A stretch of 30,793 nt of DNA from Sphingomonadaceae bacterium (GTDB lineage: Bacteria; Pseudomonadota; Alphaproteobacteria; Sphingomonadales; Sphingomonadaceae), in contig JACVCM010000033.1 of assembly GCA_016742125.1 (NCBI GenBank), positions 1 through 30,793 on the forward strand. Direction: 5' to 3'. This document shows, piece by piece, positions 7,333 to 15,885 of the stretch. Within the stretch, counting starts at the first letter, position 1; every line of letters begins with the position of its first letter. Both the position numbers and the translations under genes were made by a program. Under the pieces are notes generated by a model. It was not told the DNA's origin, did no database searches, and saw only the letters and a program-made list of their open reading frames with translations.

Positions 7333-7351
7333 CCCTGCCAAAAAGGCAGGG
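7333..7351 (+). terminator. hairpin after tsf, weak terminator or attenuator
   Basis: CCCTGCC (7333-7339), loop AAAAA and GGCAGGG (7345-7351) form a perfect 7-bp stem 13 bases past the tsf stop. No U-run follows, so it may only partly stop transcription before pyrH. Confidence 0.45.
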
Positions 7352-7358
7352 ATAAGGC

Positions 7359-7387
7359 TTGGCGATATGGCGCACCGCTCTTATAGC
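7359..7387 (+). promoter_or_regulatory. candidate pyrH promoter
   Basis: TTGGCG (7359-7364) and TATAGC (7382-7387) are exactly 17 bases apart, each matching 4/6 of consensus. The spacer and -10 are embedded in the inverted repeat 7366-7398. Confidence 0.45.
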
Positions 7388-7398
7388 TGTGCGCCATA
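7366..7398. promoter_or_regulatory. 10-bp inverted repeat upstream of pyrH
   Basis: TATGGCGCAC (7366-7375) and GTGCGCCATA (7389-7398) are perfect complements around a 13-base centre that holds the candidate -10. They end 12 bases before the AGAGGA ribosome binding site. They could be an operator or a leader hairpin. Confidence 0.5.
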
Positions 7399-7422
7399 AT
7401 CGTATCGGGGATAGAGGAATTT

Positions 7423-8148
7423 ATGGGCGCAAACGGCTATCGCCGCATCCTGCTGAAACTGTCGGGCGAAGTGTTGATGGGTGAGCAGGCCTTTGGCATC
7501 GACCCCGATACCGTCGCCCGGGTTGCCGAAGAGGTGAAAGCGGCCAAGGATACCGGGTTGCAGCTTTGCCTTGTCATCGGCGGCGGCAATATCTTTCGCG
7601 GAATGGCGGGTGCGGCCAAGGGCATGGATCGGGCGCAGGCCGACTATATGGGCATGCTGGCCACAGTGATGAATGCGCTGGCGATGCAGAATGCTCTGGA
7701 GCAATTGGGTGTCCCGACGCGCGTCCAATCGGCGATAGAAATGGACAAGGTCTGCGAACCCGTCATCCGCCGTCGCGCCGAACGTCATCTGGAAAAGGGC
7801 AGGGTCGTCATATTTGCTGCCGGCGTGGGGGCTCCTTATTTCACCACTGATTCGGGCGCGGCATTGCGTGCCGCTGAAATGAAATGCGACGCATTGTTCA
7901 AGGGGACATCGGTTGATGGCGTCTATGATGCCGATCCAAAAAAGGTTTCGACAGCAACGCGTTATGAAACATTGTCTTATGACCGTGTTTTGTCAGATAA
8001 CCTGAAGGTCATGGACGCAAGCGCTGTAGCACTTTGTCGGGATAACGACATCCCGATCGTGGTCTTCTCGATCCGTGAGCGAGGCAATATATTGAAGGTG
8101 CTTGACGGAAGCGGCACCTATACCGTGGTAAAGAGCGAAGGGAAGTGA
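7423..8148 (+). CDS. pyrH: UMP kinase
   Basis: PyrH phosphorylates UMP to UDP with ATP in pyrimidine nucleotide synthesis; it is a hexameric amino-acid-kinase-fold enzyme in the cytoplasm. The 241-residue protein has the phosphate-binding N-terminus RILLKLSGEVLMG (residues 6-18), VIGGGNIFRG near residue 50, and the nucleotide-binding segment FTTDSGAALRAAEMKCDALFKGT followed by VDGVYDADPKK. The length equals that of E. coli PyrH. ATG 7423 has AGAGGA seven bases upstream. frr begins three bases after the stop, so the two are cotranscribed, as in most bacteria. Confidence 0.98.
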   Translation: MGANGYRRILLKLSGEVLMGEQAFGIDPDTVARVAEEVKAAKDTGLQLCLVIGGGNIFRGMAGAAKGMDRAQADYMGMLATVMNALAMQNALEQLGVPTRVQSAIEMDKVCEPVIRRRAERHLEKGRVVIFAAGVGAPYFTTDSGAALRAAEMKCDALFKGTSVDGVYDADPKKVSTATRYETLSYDRVLSDNLKVMDASAVALCRDNDIPIVVFSIRERGNILKVLDGSGTYTVVKSEGK

Positions 8149-8151
8149 ACC

Positions 8152-8709
8152 ATGCCGCAATATGACAAGGCAGATGTCGAACGCCGCATGAAAGGTGCAG
8201 TGGAATCGCTGAAAGGCGACTTGTCCGGTCTGCGCACGGGGCGCGCCAATGTAACATTGCTCGACCCGGTGGTGGTTGAGGTATATGGCTCGAACATGCC
8301 GCTAAACCAGGTGGCAACGGTCAGCGCGCCGGAACCCCGCATGCTTTCGGTGCAGATCTGGGATCGTTCGAATGTGACGCCGGTGGAAAAGGCGATCCGT
8401 TCGGCAGGGCTGGGGTTGAATCCCATCACCGACGGCCAGACGATCCGCCTGCCGATTCCCGATCTGACCGAGGAGCGCCGCAGGGAACTGGCCAAGCTCG
8501 CGGGACAATATGCCGAAAAGGCCAAAATCGCGATCCGCAACGTGCGTCGTGATGCCAATGATGGTCTGAAGACCGATGAAAACAAGAAGGAAATCAGCGA
8601 GGACGAGCGCAAGCGGCTTGAAACCGAAGTGCAGAAGATGACCGACGAGATGATCAAAGCGGTCGACGACGCGGCGGCGCATAAGGAAAAGGAAATCATG
8701 AGCCAGTGA
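8152..8709 (+). CDS. frr: ribosome recycling factor
   Basis: RRF, with EF-G, splits post-termination ribosomes. The 185 residues equal the E. coli length. Visible family features are the N-terminal helix DVERRMKGAVESLKGDLSGLRTGRAN with the RTGRA motif, the hinge around PLNQVATVSAPEPRML, and the long C-terminal helices RKELAK-type, including NVRRDANDG and DERKRLETEVQKMTD. A GTGA overlap joins it to uppS. Confidence 0.98.
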   Translation: MPQYDKADVERRMKGAVESLKGDLSGLRTGRANVTLLDPVVVEVYGSNMPLNQVATVSAPEPRMLSVQIWDRSNVTPVEKAIRSAGLGLNPITDGQTIRLPIPDLTEERRRELAKLAGQYAEKAKIAIRNVRRDANDGLKTDENKKEISEDERKRLETEVQKMTDEMIKAVDDAAAHKEKEIMSQ

Positions 8710-9428
8710 GCGTGGCTACTGCCCCGATTGTTGCCAGAGTCGAGGCAGGCACCGGTAAAATGCCGCGCCACGTCGCGATTATCATGGACGGTAACGGGCG
8801 CTGGGCCAAGAAGCGCATGCTGCCGCGAGCCATGGGACATAAAAAGGGTGTCGAAACGGTACGCAATATCGTCCGTGCTGCTGGCGAGTTGGGGCTGGAG
8901 GCGCTTTCGCTTTATGCCTTTTCCAGTGAGAACTGGAAAAGGCCCGAGGACGAAATCAGCGATCTCATGGGTTTGATGCGCAGTTTTATCAAATCGGACA
9001 TTGACGAGTTCACATCCAACGATGTGCGGCTGAAAATCATCGGCAATTACAAGGCTCTCGCGCCAGATATTGTGGAAATGCTTGATGACGCGCTGGCACG
9101 TACCGCGCACAACAGCAGGACGACCCTGGCCGTCGCGCTGAACTATGGTTCGCAGGATGAACTTGTTCGCGCGGCGCAGGCGGCGGCTGAAAAGGGCGAG
9201 ATTACCGCAGAGGCAATCGAAGCCAATCTGGATACTGCGGACATGCCCCCCCTGGACTTGCTCATCCGGACGTCCGGCGAGCAACGGCTGTCGAATTTCA
9301 TGCTATGGCAAGCGGCCTATGCCGAGTTCTGGTTCACCGACACGTTGTGGCCCGATTTCACCAAGGCCGAACTTGCGCGGGCGTTGAATGATTTTGCCGA
9401 CCGCGAAAGGCGTTTTGGCGGACGATGA
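8706..9428 (+). CDS. uppS: isoprenyl transferase, undecaprenyl diphosphate synthase type
   Basis: UppS elongates farnesyl diphosphate with isopentenyl units in cis to make the C55 carrier for peptidoglycan and other envelope polymers. The 240-residue protein has the catalytic aspartate in HVAIIMDGNGRWAKKR (Asp28), SLYAFSSENWKRP, ALNYGSQDEL, and the C-terminal signature LLIRTSGEQRLSNFMLWQ with AYAEFWFTDTLWPDF. The start is GTG 8706, overlapping the frr stop; another GTG at 8712 is possible and would cost only two residues. It ends in an ATGA overlap with cdsA. Confidence 0.97.
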   Translation: MSVATAPIVARVEAGTGKMPRHVAIIMDGNGRWAKKRMLPRAMGHKKGVETVRNIVRAAGELGLEALSLYAFSSENWKRPEDEISDLMGLMRSFIKSDIDEFTSNDVRLKIIGNYKALAPDIVEMLDDALARTAHNSRTTLAVALNYGSQDELVRAAQAAAEKGEITAEAIEANLDTADMPPLDLLIRTSGEQRLSNFMLWQAAYAEFWFTDTLWPDFTKAELARALNDFADRERRFGGR

Positions 9429-10117
9429 GCGAAGAGTTCGCACAACCGCCCAAACCGCGTTCGGACCTTGGCATCCGTACGCTATCGGGTGTGATCATGA
9501 TGCTTATCGCGGCGGGCGCGATTTGGGTCGGCGGACCGCTCTTCGCGATTTTCATTGCGGTCATAACGGTGGGTCTACTTTTCGAATGGACCAAACTTGT
9601 CCTGAAACTGACCACCGCTCCGGTTGCCCGCCTTTTGTGGATTCTCGGCGGCCTGATCTATATAGGCTTTGCCACGGCATTCCTTGTATTTCTGAGGGAG
9701 TTTGCCGAAATCTATATCTTGCTGGGAATTATCGGGGTTGTCATTGCGACCGATACAGGGGCCTATTTTGCGGGCCGTACCTTTGGAGGTCCGAAGATCG
9801 CCCCTGCCATCAGCCCATCGAAAACCTGGTCCGGACTGTTCGGCGGGATGAGCGCGGCGGCGTTATTCATCTCGATCGAAGGTACTTATACCGAGGGCTT
9901 TGCATTGTGGCAGCCGCTGACCGGTGCTGCCATGGCGATCGTTGCCCAAGTTGGCGATTTTTTCGAAAGCTGGATGAAGCGACGTGCGGGCGTCAAGGAT
10001 TCGGGTAATCTCATACCGGGTCATGGCGGCCTGTTCGACCGCGCCGACGGCCTCGTCGCCGTGTTATGTGCCACCGCCATTGTCGTGGTCACATTGCAAA
10101 TGACGGGGCAGCCGTGA
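9425..10117 (+). CDS. cdsA: phosphatidate cytidylyltransferase
   Basis: CdsA makes CDP-diacylglycerol from phosphatidate and CTP, the branch point to all phospholipids. It is an integral inner-membrane enzyme. The 230-residue protein has about six hydrophobic spans and the C-terminal family signature SWMKRRAGVKDSGNLIPGHG followed by GLFDRADG, which holds the metal- and CTP-binding aspartates. ATDTGAYFAGRTFGGPKI and SPSKTWSG are further conserved stretches. It is shorter than E. coli CdsA (285), mainly at the N-terminus. It overlaps uppS (ATGA) and dxr (GTGA), which points to coupled translation. Confidence 0.96.
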   Translation: MSEEFAQPPKPRSDLGIRTLSGVIMMLIAAGAIWVGGPLFAIFIAVITVGLLFEWTKLVLKLTTAPVARLLWILGGLIYIGFATAFLVFLREFAEIYILLGIIGVVIATDTGAYFAGRTFGGPKIAPAISPSKTWSGLFGGMSAAALFISIEGTYTEGFALWQPLTGAAMAIVAQVGDFFESWMKRRAGVKDSGNLIPGHGGLFDRADGLVAVLCATAIVVVTLQMTGQP

Positions 10118-11283
10118 CCCGTGCCATTTCCATCTTCGGCGCCACGGGTTCCGTGGGTCTTTCCACCCTCGACCTTGTGCGGCAGCATCGCGATGCATAT
10201 CGCGTCGTCGCCTTGACCGCCAATGGTAATGCCGCAGGGTTGGCCGAGCTGGCACGCGAGTTCGATGCCGAACTTGCGGTCGTAGCGGAGGATGAAGCTT
10301 ATCCGGCGCTGAAAAAGGCGTTAGCTGGCACGCGGATCGAGGCCGCTGCGGGCGCGGATGCGCTGGTCGACGCGGCAAAGCGCGATGCTGACTGGACGAT
10401 GGCTGCAATCGTCGGCTGCGCCGGTTTGCCGCCTACCATGGCCGCTATCGAGCAGGGACGCACGGTCGCGCTCGCCAACAAAGAGGCGCTGGTTTCGGCC
10501 GGCGACCTGATGATGGCGGCCGTGGATCGGTCGGGGGCGACTTTGCTTCCGGTCGACAGCGAGCATAATGCAATTTTTCAGTGCCTCGCAGGGGCGAAAC
10601 TCGAACAAGTCCGCAAGATCACGCTGACCGCAAGCGGGGGGCCGTTTCGAGAGTTCTCGCTCGACCGAATGCGCGCAGTTACGCCTGCACAGGCGGTGGC
10701 GCATCCCAATTGGGATATGGGGGCAAAGATCAGCGTCGATTCCGCGACGATGATGAACAAGGGTCTCGAATTGATCGAGGCCTATCATCTGTTTCCCGTG
10801 GGGCTGGATCGCCTCGATATCCTGGTTCACCCGCAATCTGTCATCCATTCGATGGTCGAATATGTCGATTGCTCGACATTGGCGCAGCTCGGATCGCCCG
10901 ATATGCGGATTCCGATTGCGAGTGCGCTGGCGTGGCCCGAACGTATTGCGACCAATTGCAAGCCGCTCGACCTTGGTACAATTGGCCAGCTTAGTTTCGA
11001 GCAACCCGATCATGTCCGGTTTCCTGCCCTGCGCCTTGCACGCGCTGTTGTGAACGAGGGCGGCGCCAAGCCGGCCATCCTGAATGCCGCGAATGAGGTG
11101 GCCGTTGCTGCCTTCCTGGCGAGCCGGATTGGCTTTCTCGACATCGCTTCACTGGTCGAAGAAACGCTCGGCGGCTATCAGCCTGATATGCCTGCCACAC
11201 TCGACGATTTGTTCAGCATAGATGCAGCCGCACGCGCCTATGCCTCTGCCCATATAAACAAGGTCGCACATGCCTCAGCTTGA
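10114..11283 (+). CDS. dxr: 1-deoxy-D-xylulose 5-phosphate reductoisomerase
   Basis: Dxr converts DXP to 2-C-methyl-D-erythritol 4-phosphate with NADPH, the committed step of the MEP isoprenoid pathway, and so feeds UppS encoded just upstream. The 389-residue protein has the NADPH motif GATGSVG (9-15), NKEALVSAG (122-130), the metal ligands Asp148 and Glu150 in PVDSEHNAIFQCL and Glu219 in MNKGLE, the flexible loop HPNWDMG, and the substrate segment DILVHPQSVIHS. The start is GTG 10114 on the cdsA stop (GTGA), because homology begins at TRAISIFGATG; an upstream ATG at 10066 would add residues without homology. The last 14 bases overlap rseP. Confidence 0.97.
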   Translation: MTRAISIFGATGSVGLSTLDLVRQHRDAYRVVALTANGNAAGLAELAREFDAELAVVAEDEAYPALKKALAGTRIEAAAGADALVDAAKRDADWTMAAIVGCAGLPPTMAAIEQGRTVALANKEALVSAGDLMMAAVDRSGATLLPVDSEHNAIFQCLAGAKLEQVRKITLTASGGPFREFSLDRMRAVTPAQAVAHPNWDMGAKISVDSATMMNKGLELIEAYHLFPVGLDRLDILVHPQSVIHSMVEYVDCSTLAQLGSPDMRIPIASALAWPERIATNCKPLDLGTIGQLSFEQPDHVRFPALRLARAVVNEGGAKPAILNAANEVAVAAFLASRIGFLDIASLVEETLGGYQPDMPATLDDLFSIDAAARAYASAHINKVAHASA

Positions 11284-12394
11284 AACTCCGCATCCACTGC
11301 TCACCGTGGCCGCCTTTCTGGTGCTTATTGGCACGTTGGTCGTGGTTCACGAGCTTGGGCACTATCTAGTAGGCCGCTGGTTCGGCGTCAAAGCAGAGAA
11401 ATTCTCTATCGGTTTCGGACCGCAGCTGTTTGGCTGGACCGACAGGCGTGGTACATTGTGGCGTGTAGGTGCGTTGCCACTGGGTGGCTATGTCCAGTTC
11501 GCAGGTGACATGAACCCCGCGAGCCAAGCGGACGAGGCGTGGAAAGCGCTACCCGATGCGGAACGCAACCAGACATTCCAGTCTAAAACATTGTGGCAGC
11601 GCGCGTTGATCGTGTTTGCCGGGCCGGCCGTCAATTTCTTGCTGGCAGTCCTGATCTTCATGGGCTTTCTGCTGGCATTCGGCAAATCGGTGACGCCGCC
11701 GGTCCTGGATGTCGTGGTGCCCGGGAGTCCGGCGGCGATCGCGGGGCTGCAGCCCGGTGATCGGGTCCTGACACTAAATGGTCACACGATCGAAACGTTC
11801 GACCAGATGGCAGGTGAGGTCATCATGATCCCTGGTGAGGAAATAGTGCTCGAAATCGAGCGCGGAGGCGAAAGAATAACCAAAGAAGTCGCCATCGCGA
11901 CGGCCGAGGAGATTGACCGCTTCGGGAATAAATACCGGATCGGTCGCATTGGCGTTGGGGCCTCCGAGGTGGAAACGCGCGAGGTCGGCTTGCTGGAGGC
12001 ACCCGTCGCGGCGATCGAGCAAACCTATAATGTGCTCCGTCAGCAGATGATCGGCCTTGGCCAGATTATCTCGGGCCGCCGCCCGCTGTCCGAACTGGGC
12101 GGGCCGCTCAAAATAGCTAAGGTTTCTGGCGAGGCGATGAGCCTCGGAATTCTAACCTTCATCAGTCTCGCAGCCCTGATTTCAATTAACTTGGGGTTCA
12201 TCAACCTGCTGCCAATTCCGATGCTCGATGGAGGTCATCTGATGCTTTATGCAATCGAAGCAGTCCGGCGGCGGCCGGCCACGCCCCAGGTGCAGGAATG
12301 GGCATTTCGCGCGGGCTTTGCCATGCTCCTGTGCTTCATGATCATGGTAACTTTCAACGATCTGGCCTCATTCGGCCTATTTGCCAGTGGATAG
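11270..12394 (+). CDS. rseP: RIP metalloprotease RseP (site-2 protease)
   Basis: RseP is an inner-membrane zinc protease that cuts transmembrane segments of anti-sigma factors and signal peptide remnants. The 374-residue protein has the zinc motif HELGH (His27, Glu28, His31) in its first membrane span, followed by GFGPQLFGW, one PDZ domain (about 130-210, with GSPAAIAGLQPGDRVLTLNG), and a C-terminal span with NLLPIPMLDGG, whose Asp320 is the third zinc ligand. E. coli RseP is longer (450) with two PDZ domains; the one-PDZ form is usual in alphaproteobacteria. It sits between dxr and bamA as in most Gram-negatives. Confidence 0.97.
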   Translation: MPQLETPHPLLTVAAFLVLIGTLVVVHELGHYLVGRWFGVKAEKFSIGFGPQLFGWTDRRGTLWRVGALPLGGYVQFAGDMNPASQADEAWKALPDAERNQTFQSKTLWQRALIVFAGPAVNFLLAVLIFMGFLLAFGKSVTPPVLDVVVPGSPAAIAGLQPGDRVLTLNGHTIETFDQMAGEVIMIPGEEIVLEIERGGERITKEVAIATAEEIDRFGNKYRIGRIGVGASEVETREVGLLEAPVAAIEQTYNVLRQQMIGLGQIISGRRPLSELGGPLKIAKVSGEAMSLGILTFISLAALISINLGFINLLPIPMLDGGHLMLYAIEAVRRRPATPQVQEWAFRAGFAMLLCFMIMVTFNDLASFGLFASG

Positions 12395-12497
12395 TATCGA
12401 CTGCACACTTGATTGAACACGCTGCTTGGGGCAGGGACGCAAAATCTTTTTACAGGCGACACGCCAGAACACCGGTGGGGGCCGGACATCGGATCGG

Positions 12498-15161
12498 ATG
12501 ACAATGAAACTCAAGACCTTTGGCATATATTTGATGGGTTCAACCGCGTTGACCGCAGTGGTCGCATCTGCGCCGGCATTTGCGCAGGTTACGCCCCCGC
12601 CCGTTGCGCCGACCGTTCCGGCATCAACGGCGCCTGCTGAGCAAATCCAGTCGATTACGGTGGTCGGCACCCAGCGTCTGGAGCCCGATACCGTCCGGTC
12701 CTATATCCGCCTTCGCACTGGGCAGGCGTGGACGCAGGCAGGTGCCGACCAGGCACTGAAAGACCTGTTTGCCACTGAATTGTTTGCCGATGTCGCCATC
12801 CGCAACAATAATGGCGCGGTCGTCATCGAAGTCCGTGAAAACCCCGTGGTCAATCGTATCATTCTTGAAGGCAACAAACGGATCAAGAACGACAAGATAG
12901 AACCCGAAATCAAGCTGGCCCCGCGTCAGATTTATTCGCGCTCGAAGGTGCGCGCCGATGTGGCCCGCATTATCGAGCTTTACAAGCGTCAGGGCCGTTT
13001 CGCGGCAACGGTCGAGCCGAAGCTGGTGCAGCTGGACCAGAACCGTGTCGATATCGTCTTCGAAATCACCGAAGGACCGAAATCGAAGGTGCAGCAGATC
13101 AACATCATCGGTAACGAGAAATTCTCCGATGGCCGTCTGCGCGGCGAAATGGTTACGAAACAGTCGCGTTTCTATCGCTTTTTCAGCTCGGGTACCAGCT
13201 ACGACCCCGACCGCCTGGCGTTTGACCAGCAGAAGCTGCGGCAATTCTACCTGACACAGGGTTATGCTGATTTCCGGGTGGTTTCCGCGGTCGCCGAGCT
13301 TACCCCTGACAAGCAGGATTTTATCATCACCTATGTGGTGGAAGAGGGCGAGCGTTACAAATTCGGCGATGTGAAGGTCGAAAGCCAGATTCGCGATTTC
13401 GATTCCGAACGCATGACCAGCACGCTCCGCATGAAAAAGGGCGACTGGTACGACGCGAAGATGGTTGAGGATACCGTCGAAGGCCTCTCCGAAACCGCAG
13501 GCCTGTTCGGCTATGCGTTCGCTGATGTCAGCCCCGACTTCAACCGCGACAAGGAATCGCTCACGATGAGCATTACCTTCAACGTGGCTGAAACCCCGCG
13601 TGTTTTTGTCGAGCGGATCGATATCAACGGCAACACGTTGACGCAGGACAAGGTTGTCCGGCGCGAATTCCGCTTGAATGAAGGTGATGCATTCAACAGC
13701 ATTCAGGTCAAACGTACCGCGGAACGTATCAAGTCGCTCGGCTATTTTCAGGAAGATCTTGAGGTAGAACAAGCGCAAGGCAGCGCACCCGATCGCATCA
13801 TATTGACGACCAATGTCGAGGAAAAGGCGACGGGTGAACTTTCGCTTTCCGCCGGTTTCTCGTCTATCGAGAATTTCATTTTCCAGGGCTCGATCAGGCA
13901 GCGGAACTTCCGCGGACTCGGCCAGGAACTGCGAACGAATATCTCCTATTCCTCCTACTCCAAGTCGGCCGAAATAGGATTTACCGAGCCCTATCTGTTC
14001 GATCGGTCCATTGCGATTTCGGGCGATATTTTCCGGCGCGATCTGAACAGCTTCAACTTCTTCAACAACGAACGTAACACGACGTACGAGCAGGCAACGA
14101 CCGGCGGTCAGATTCGTGTCGGGGTGCCGATCAACGAATTCCTCTATTTCCAGGGACGTTACGGACTGAGTCAGGATGACATCTCGCTCGATCGCAACAG
14201 CTTTTTTACGGATCCCGATGGGACAGGCCCATTGCCGGCCGTGTGCGACCCCATCCTGGCAGGGCGTTTCCTGTGCGACGCCATCGGCAGCCGCCTGACG
14301 TCATCTATCGGTTATACGTTGCTCTATGATGATCGCGACAACCGCATTCGTCCGACGCGGGGGCAGAGTTTTGGCATCAGCCAGGATTTTGCGGGCCTGG
14401 GCGGTAGCGTCAAATATATCAAGACGCGTCTCAACGCTGACAAATACTGGCGTATCGGTGGCAGTAACTTCATCCTCGGACTGTCGCTCGAGGGTGGCTA
14501 TATACACCCGCTCGAGAACCGCGGCTCGGCAGCCGACGGCATCGACGATGTTCGCCTGACCGACCGCTTCTATCTGGGTGAACCGCAGATGCGCGGTTTC
14601 GATATCCGGGGTGTGGGGCCGCGTGTTCAGCGCGTTTTCTTTGAAGGGCAGATCCAGAACGGTGCCCCGGTGAACGTGGCGATTACCGATCGCAACCGGA
14701 TTCAGGATGACGCCATCGGTGGGCGTTTCTACTATCTGGGCCGCGCCGAAGTGCAGATTCCGTTGGGTAGCGGTGCAAAAGAACTTGGTCTTCGCCCATC
14801 CGTTTTCGTCGATGTCGGTTCGGTTTTTGACGTTACTCAGCCGGTACTGCAGACCGTGCAGCAAAGGTCGGCTGCAACGGCCACTACCCCCAGTGCCCCG
14901 CTGTATTATTTCGTCGATTCTGCCGGCGCGCTTCAGACCTCGACCACTGCCACCAACGCCGACGGGTCGGCGCGAACGCCAGCACTGCAGTTCGAAGAAC
15001 GCTTCTTCGGTGACACATGGAAACCCCGTCTGTCGGTCGGTTTCGGCGTTAACTGGAACTCCCCATTTGGTCCGTTCAGGATCGATATAGCCCGCGCTCT
15101 GCTAAAGGAGCCGGGTGACGACACAAAATTGTTTACATTCAACGTAGGGACTCAATTCTGA
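12498..15161 (+). CDS. bamA: outer membrane protein assembly factor BamA
   Basis: BamA is the central subunit of the BAM machine, which inserts beta-barrel proteins into the outer membrane. The 887-residue precursor has a signal peptide (LKTFGIYLMGSTALTAVVAS, cleavage likely after AFA), five POTRA domains (about 45-440) and a 16-strand barrel. The RGFDIRG segment in loop 6 is the conserved VRGF-type lock, and the protein ends with aromatic GTQF, the barrel assembly signal. It is longer than E. coli BamA (810), partly through a Thr/Ala/Ser-rich loop at about 780-828. I chose ATG 12498; ATG 12504 is equally possible, as neither has a strong ribosome binding site. The stop overlaps the next start (TGATG). 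Confidence 0.96.
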   Translation: MTMKLKTFGIYLMGSTALTAVVASAPAFAQVTPPPVAPTVPASTAPAEQIQSITVVGTQRLEPDTVRSYIRLRTGQAWTQAGADQALKDLFATELFADVAIRNNNGAVVIEVRENPVVNRIILEGNKRIKNDKIEPEIKLAPRQIYSRSKVRADVARIIELYKRQGRFAATVEPKLVQLDQNRVDIVFEITEGPKSKVQQINIIGNEKFSDGRLRGEMVTKQSRFYRFFSSGTSYDPDRLAFDQQKLRQFYLTQGYADFRVVSAVAELTPDKQDFIITYVVEEGERYKFGDVKVESQIRDFDSERMTSTLRMKKGDWYDAKMVEDTVEGLSETAGLFGYAFADVSPDFNRDKESLTMSITFNVAETPRVFVERIDINGNTLTQDKVVRREFRLNEGDAFNSIQVKRTAERIKSLGYFQEDLEVEQAQGSAPDRIILTTNVEEKATGELSLSAGFSSIENFIFQGSIRQRNFRGLGQELRTNISYSSYSKSAEIGFTEPYLFDRSIAISGDIFRRDLNSFNFFNNERNTTYEQATTGGQIRVGVPINEFLYFQGRYGLSQDDISLDRNSFFTDPDGTGPLPAVCDPILAGRFLCDAIGSRLTSSIGYTLLYDDRDNRIRPTRGQSFGISQDFAGLGGSVKYIKTRLNADKYWRIGGSNFILGLSLEGGYIHPLENRGSAADGIDDVRLTDRFYLGEPQMRGFDIRGVGPRVQRVFFEGQIQNGAPVNVAITDRNRIQDDAIGGRFYYLGRAEVQIPLGSGAKELGLRPSVFVDVGSVFDVTQPVLQTVQQRSAATATTPSAPLYYFVDSAGALQTSTTATNADGSARTPALQFEERFFGDTWKPRLSVGFGVNWNSPFGPFRIDIARALLKEPGDDTKLFTFNVGTQF

Positions 15162-15880
15162 TGAATATTCGTAAAACCGCGCTCGCGGCTGCCATGATTT
15201 CGGCGGCGGCGATTGCTCTGCCAGCCTCAGCACAAGTTGCGGGCATTGCGACGGCCGATACCGCTGTTGCCATCGCACGTTCAAAAGCGCTGGGTGCAGC
15301 CTATCAGCAGATCGGCACGCAATATGCGAGCAATGCCCAGCAGATGCAGGCCAAGCGTGTAGAGATCAACAATTTCAACGCGCAGCTCGACACCAACAAG
15401 GACAAGGAACTGACCCAGGCCGAGCTGGATGCAGCGATCAAGGCGAAAAACCCGCTATTGACGCAGATCGATACCAAGCAGCGTGAAATCAACCAGTTGC
15501 AAGAACCGATCGTCAAGTCCCAGCTTTATGTCGTGGAACAGATTGCGCTGAAATATGAAGCTGCGCAGCAGGCGGTTATTACCGCGAAGAAAATCAACGT
15601 GATCCTTGCGCCCGATGCCTTCGTGTGGGCACCCGATGCAGTCGACGTCACCGCAGCGATTACTGCTGAACTGGACAAGGCCGTGCCGTCGGTAGCGATC
15701 ACTGCGCCCGCCGATTGGCGCCCGTCGCGCCAGGGCGCTGCGCTTTACCAGACCATCCAGCAGATGTTCGAAAACGCCGCTCGCATGCAGGCTGCCCAGG
15801 CGGCAGCTGCTCAGTCGCCCCAGCCAGGTGCACCTGCGCCAGCGAACCGCCCTGCTACCGCGCAACCCGACAGCCGGTAA
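15161..15880 (+). CDS. skp: OmpH/Skp family periplasmic chaperone with an EF-hand-like loop
   Basis: Skp-like proteins hold unfolded outer-membrane proteins on their way to BamA. The 239-residue precursor has a signal peptide ending PASAQ (residue 25), the family opening GIATADTAVAIARSKALG, and two long coiled-coil helices (about 45-150). It is longer than typical Skp (about 160), with a C-terminal Ala/Gln/Pro tail. At residues 77-88 (DTNKDKELTQAE) lies a match to the EF-hand loop pattern D-x-N-x-D-x-x-L-x-x-x-E, lacking only the usual glycine at position 6. The place right after bamA supports the assignment. Confidence 0.88.
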   Translation: MNIRKTALAAAMISAAAIALPASAQVAGIATADTAVAIARSKALGAAYQQIGTQYASNAQQMQAKRVEINNFNAQLDTNKDKELTQAELDAAIKAKNPLLTQIDTKQREINQLQEPIVKSQLYVVEQIALKYEAAQQAVITAKKINVILAPDAFVWAPDAVDVTAAITAELDKAVPSVAITAPADWRPSRQGAALYQTIQQMFENAARMQAAQAAAAQSPQPGAPAPANRPATAQPDSR

Positions 15881-15885
15881 ACGCC

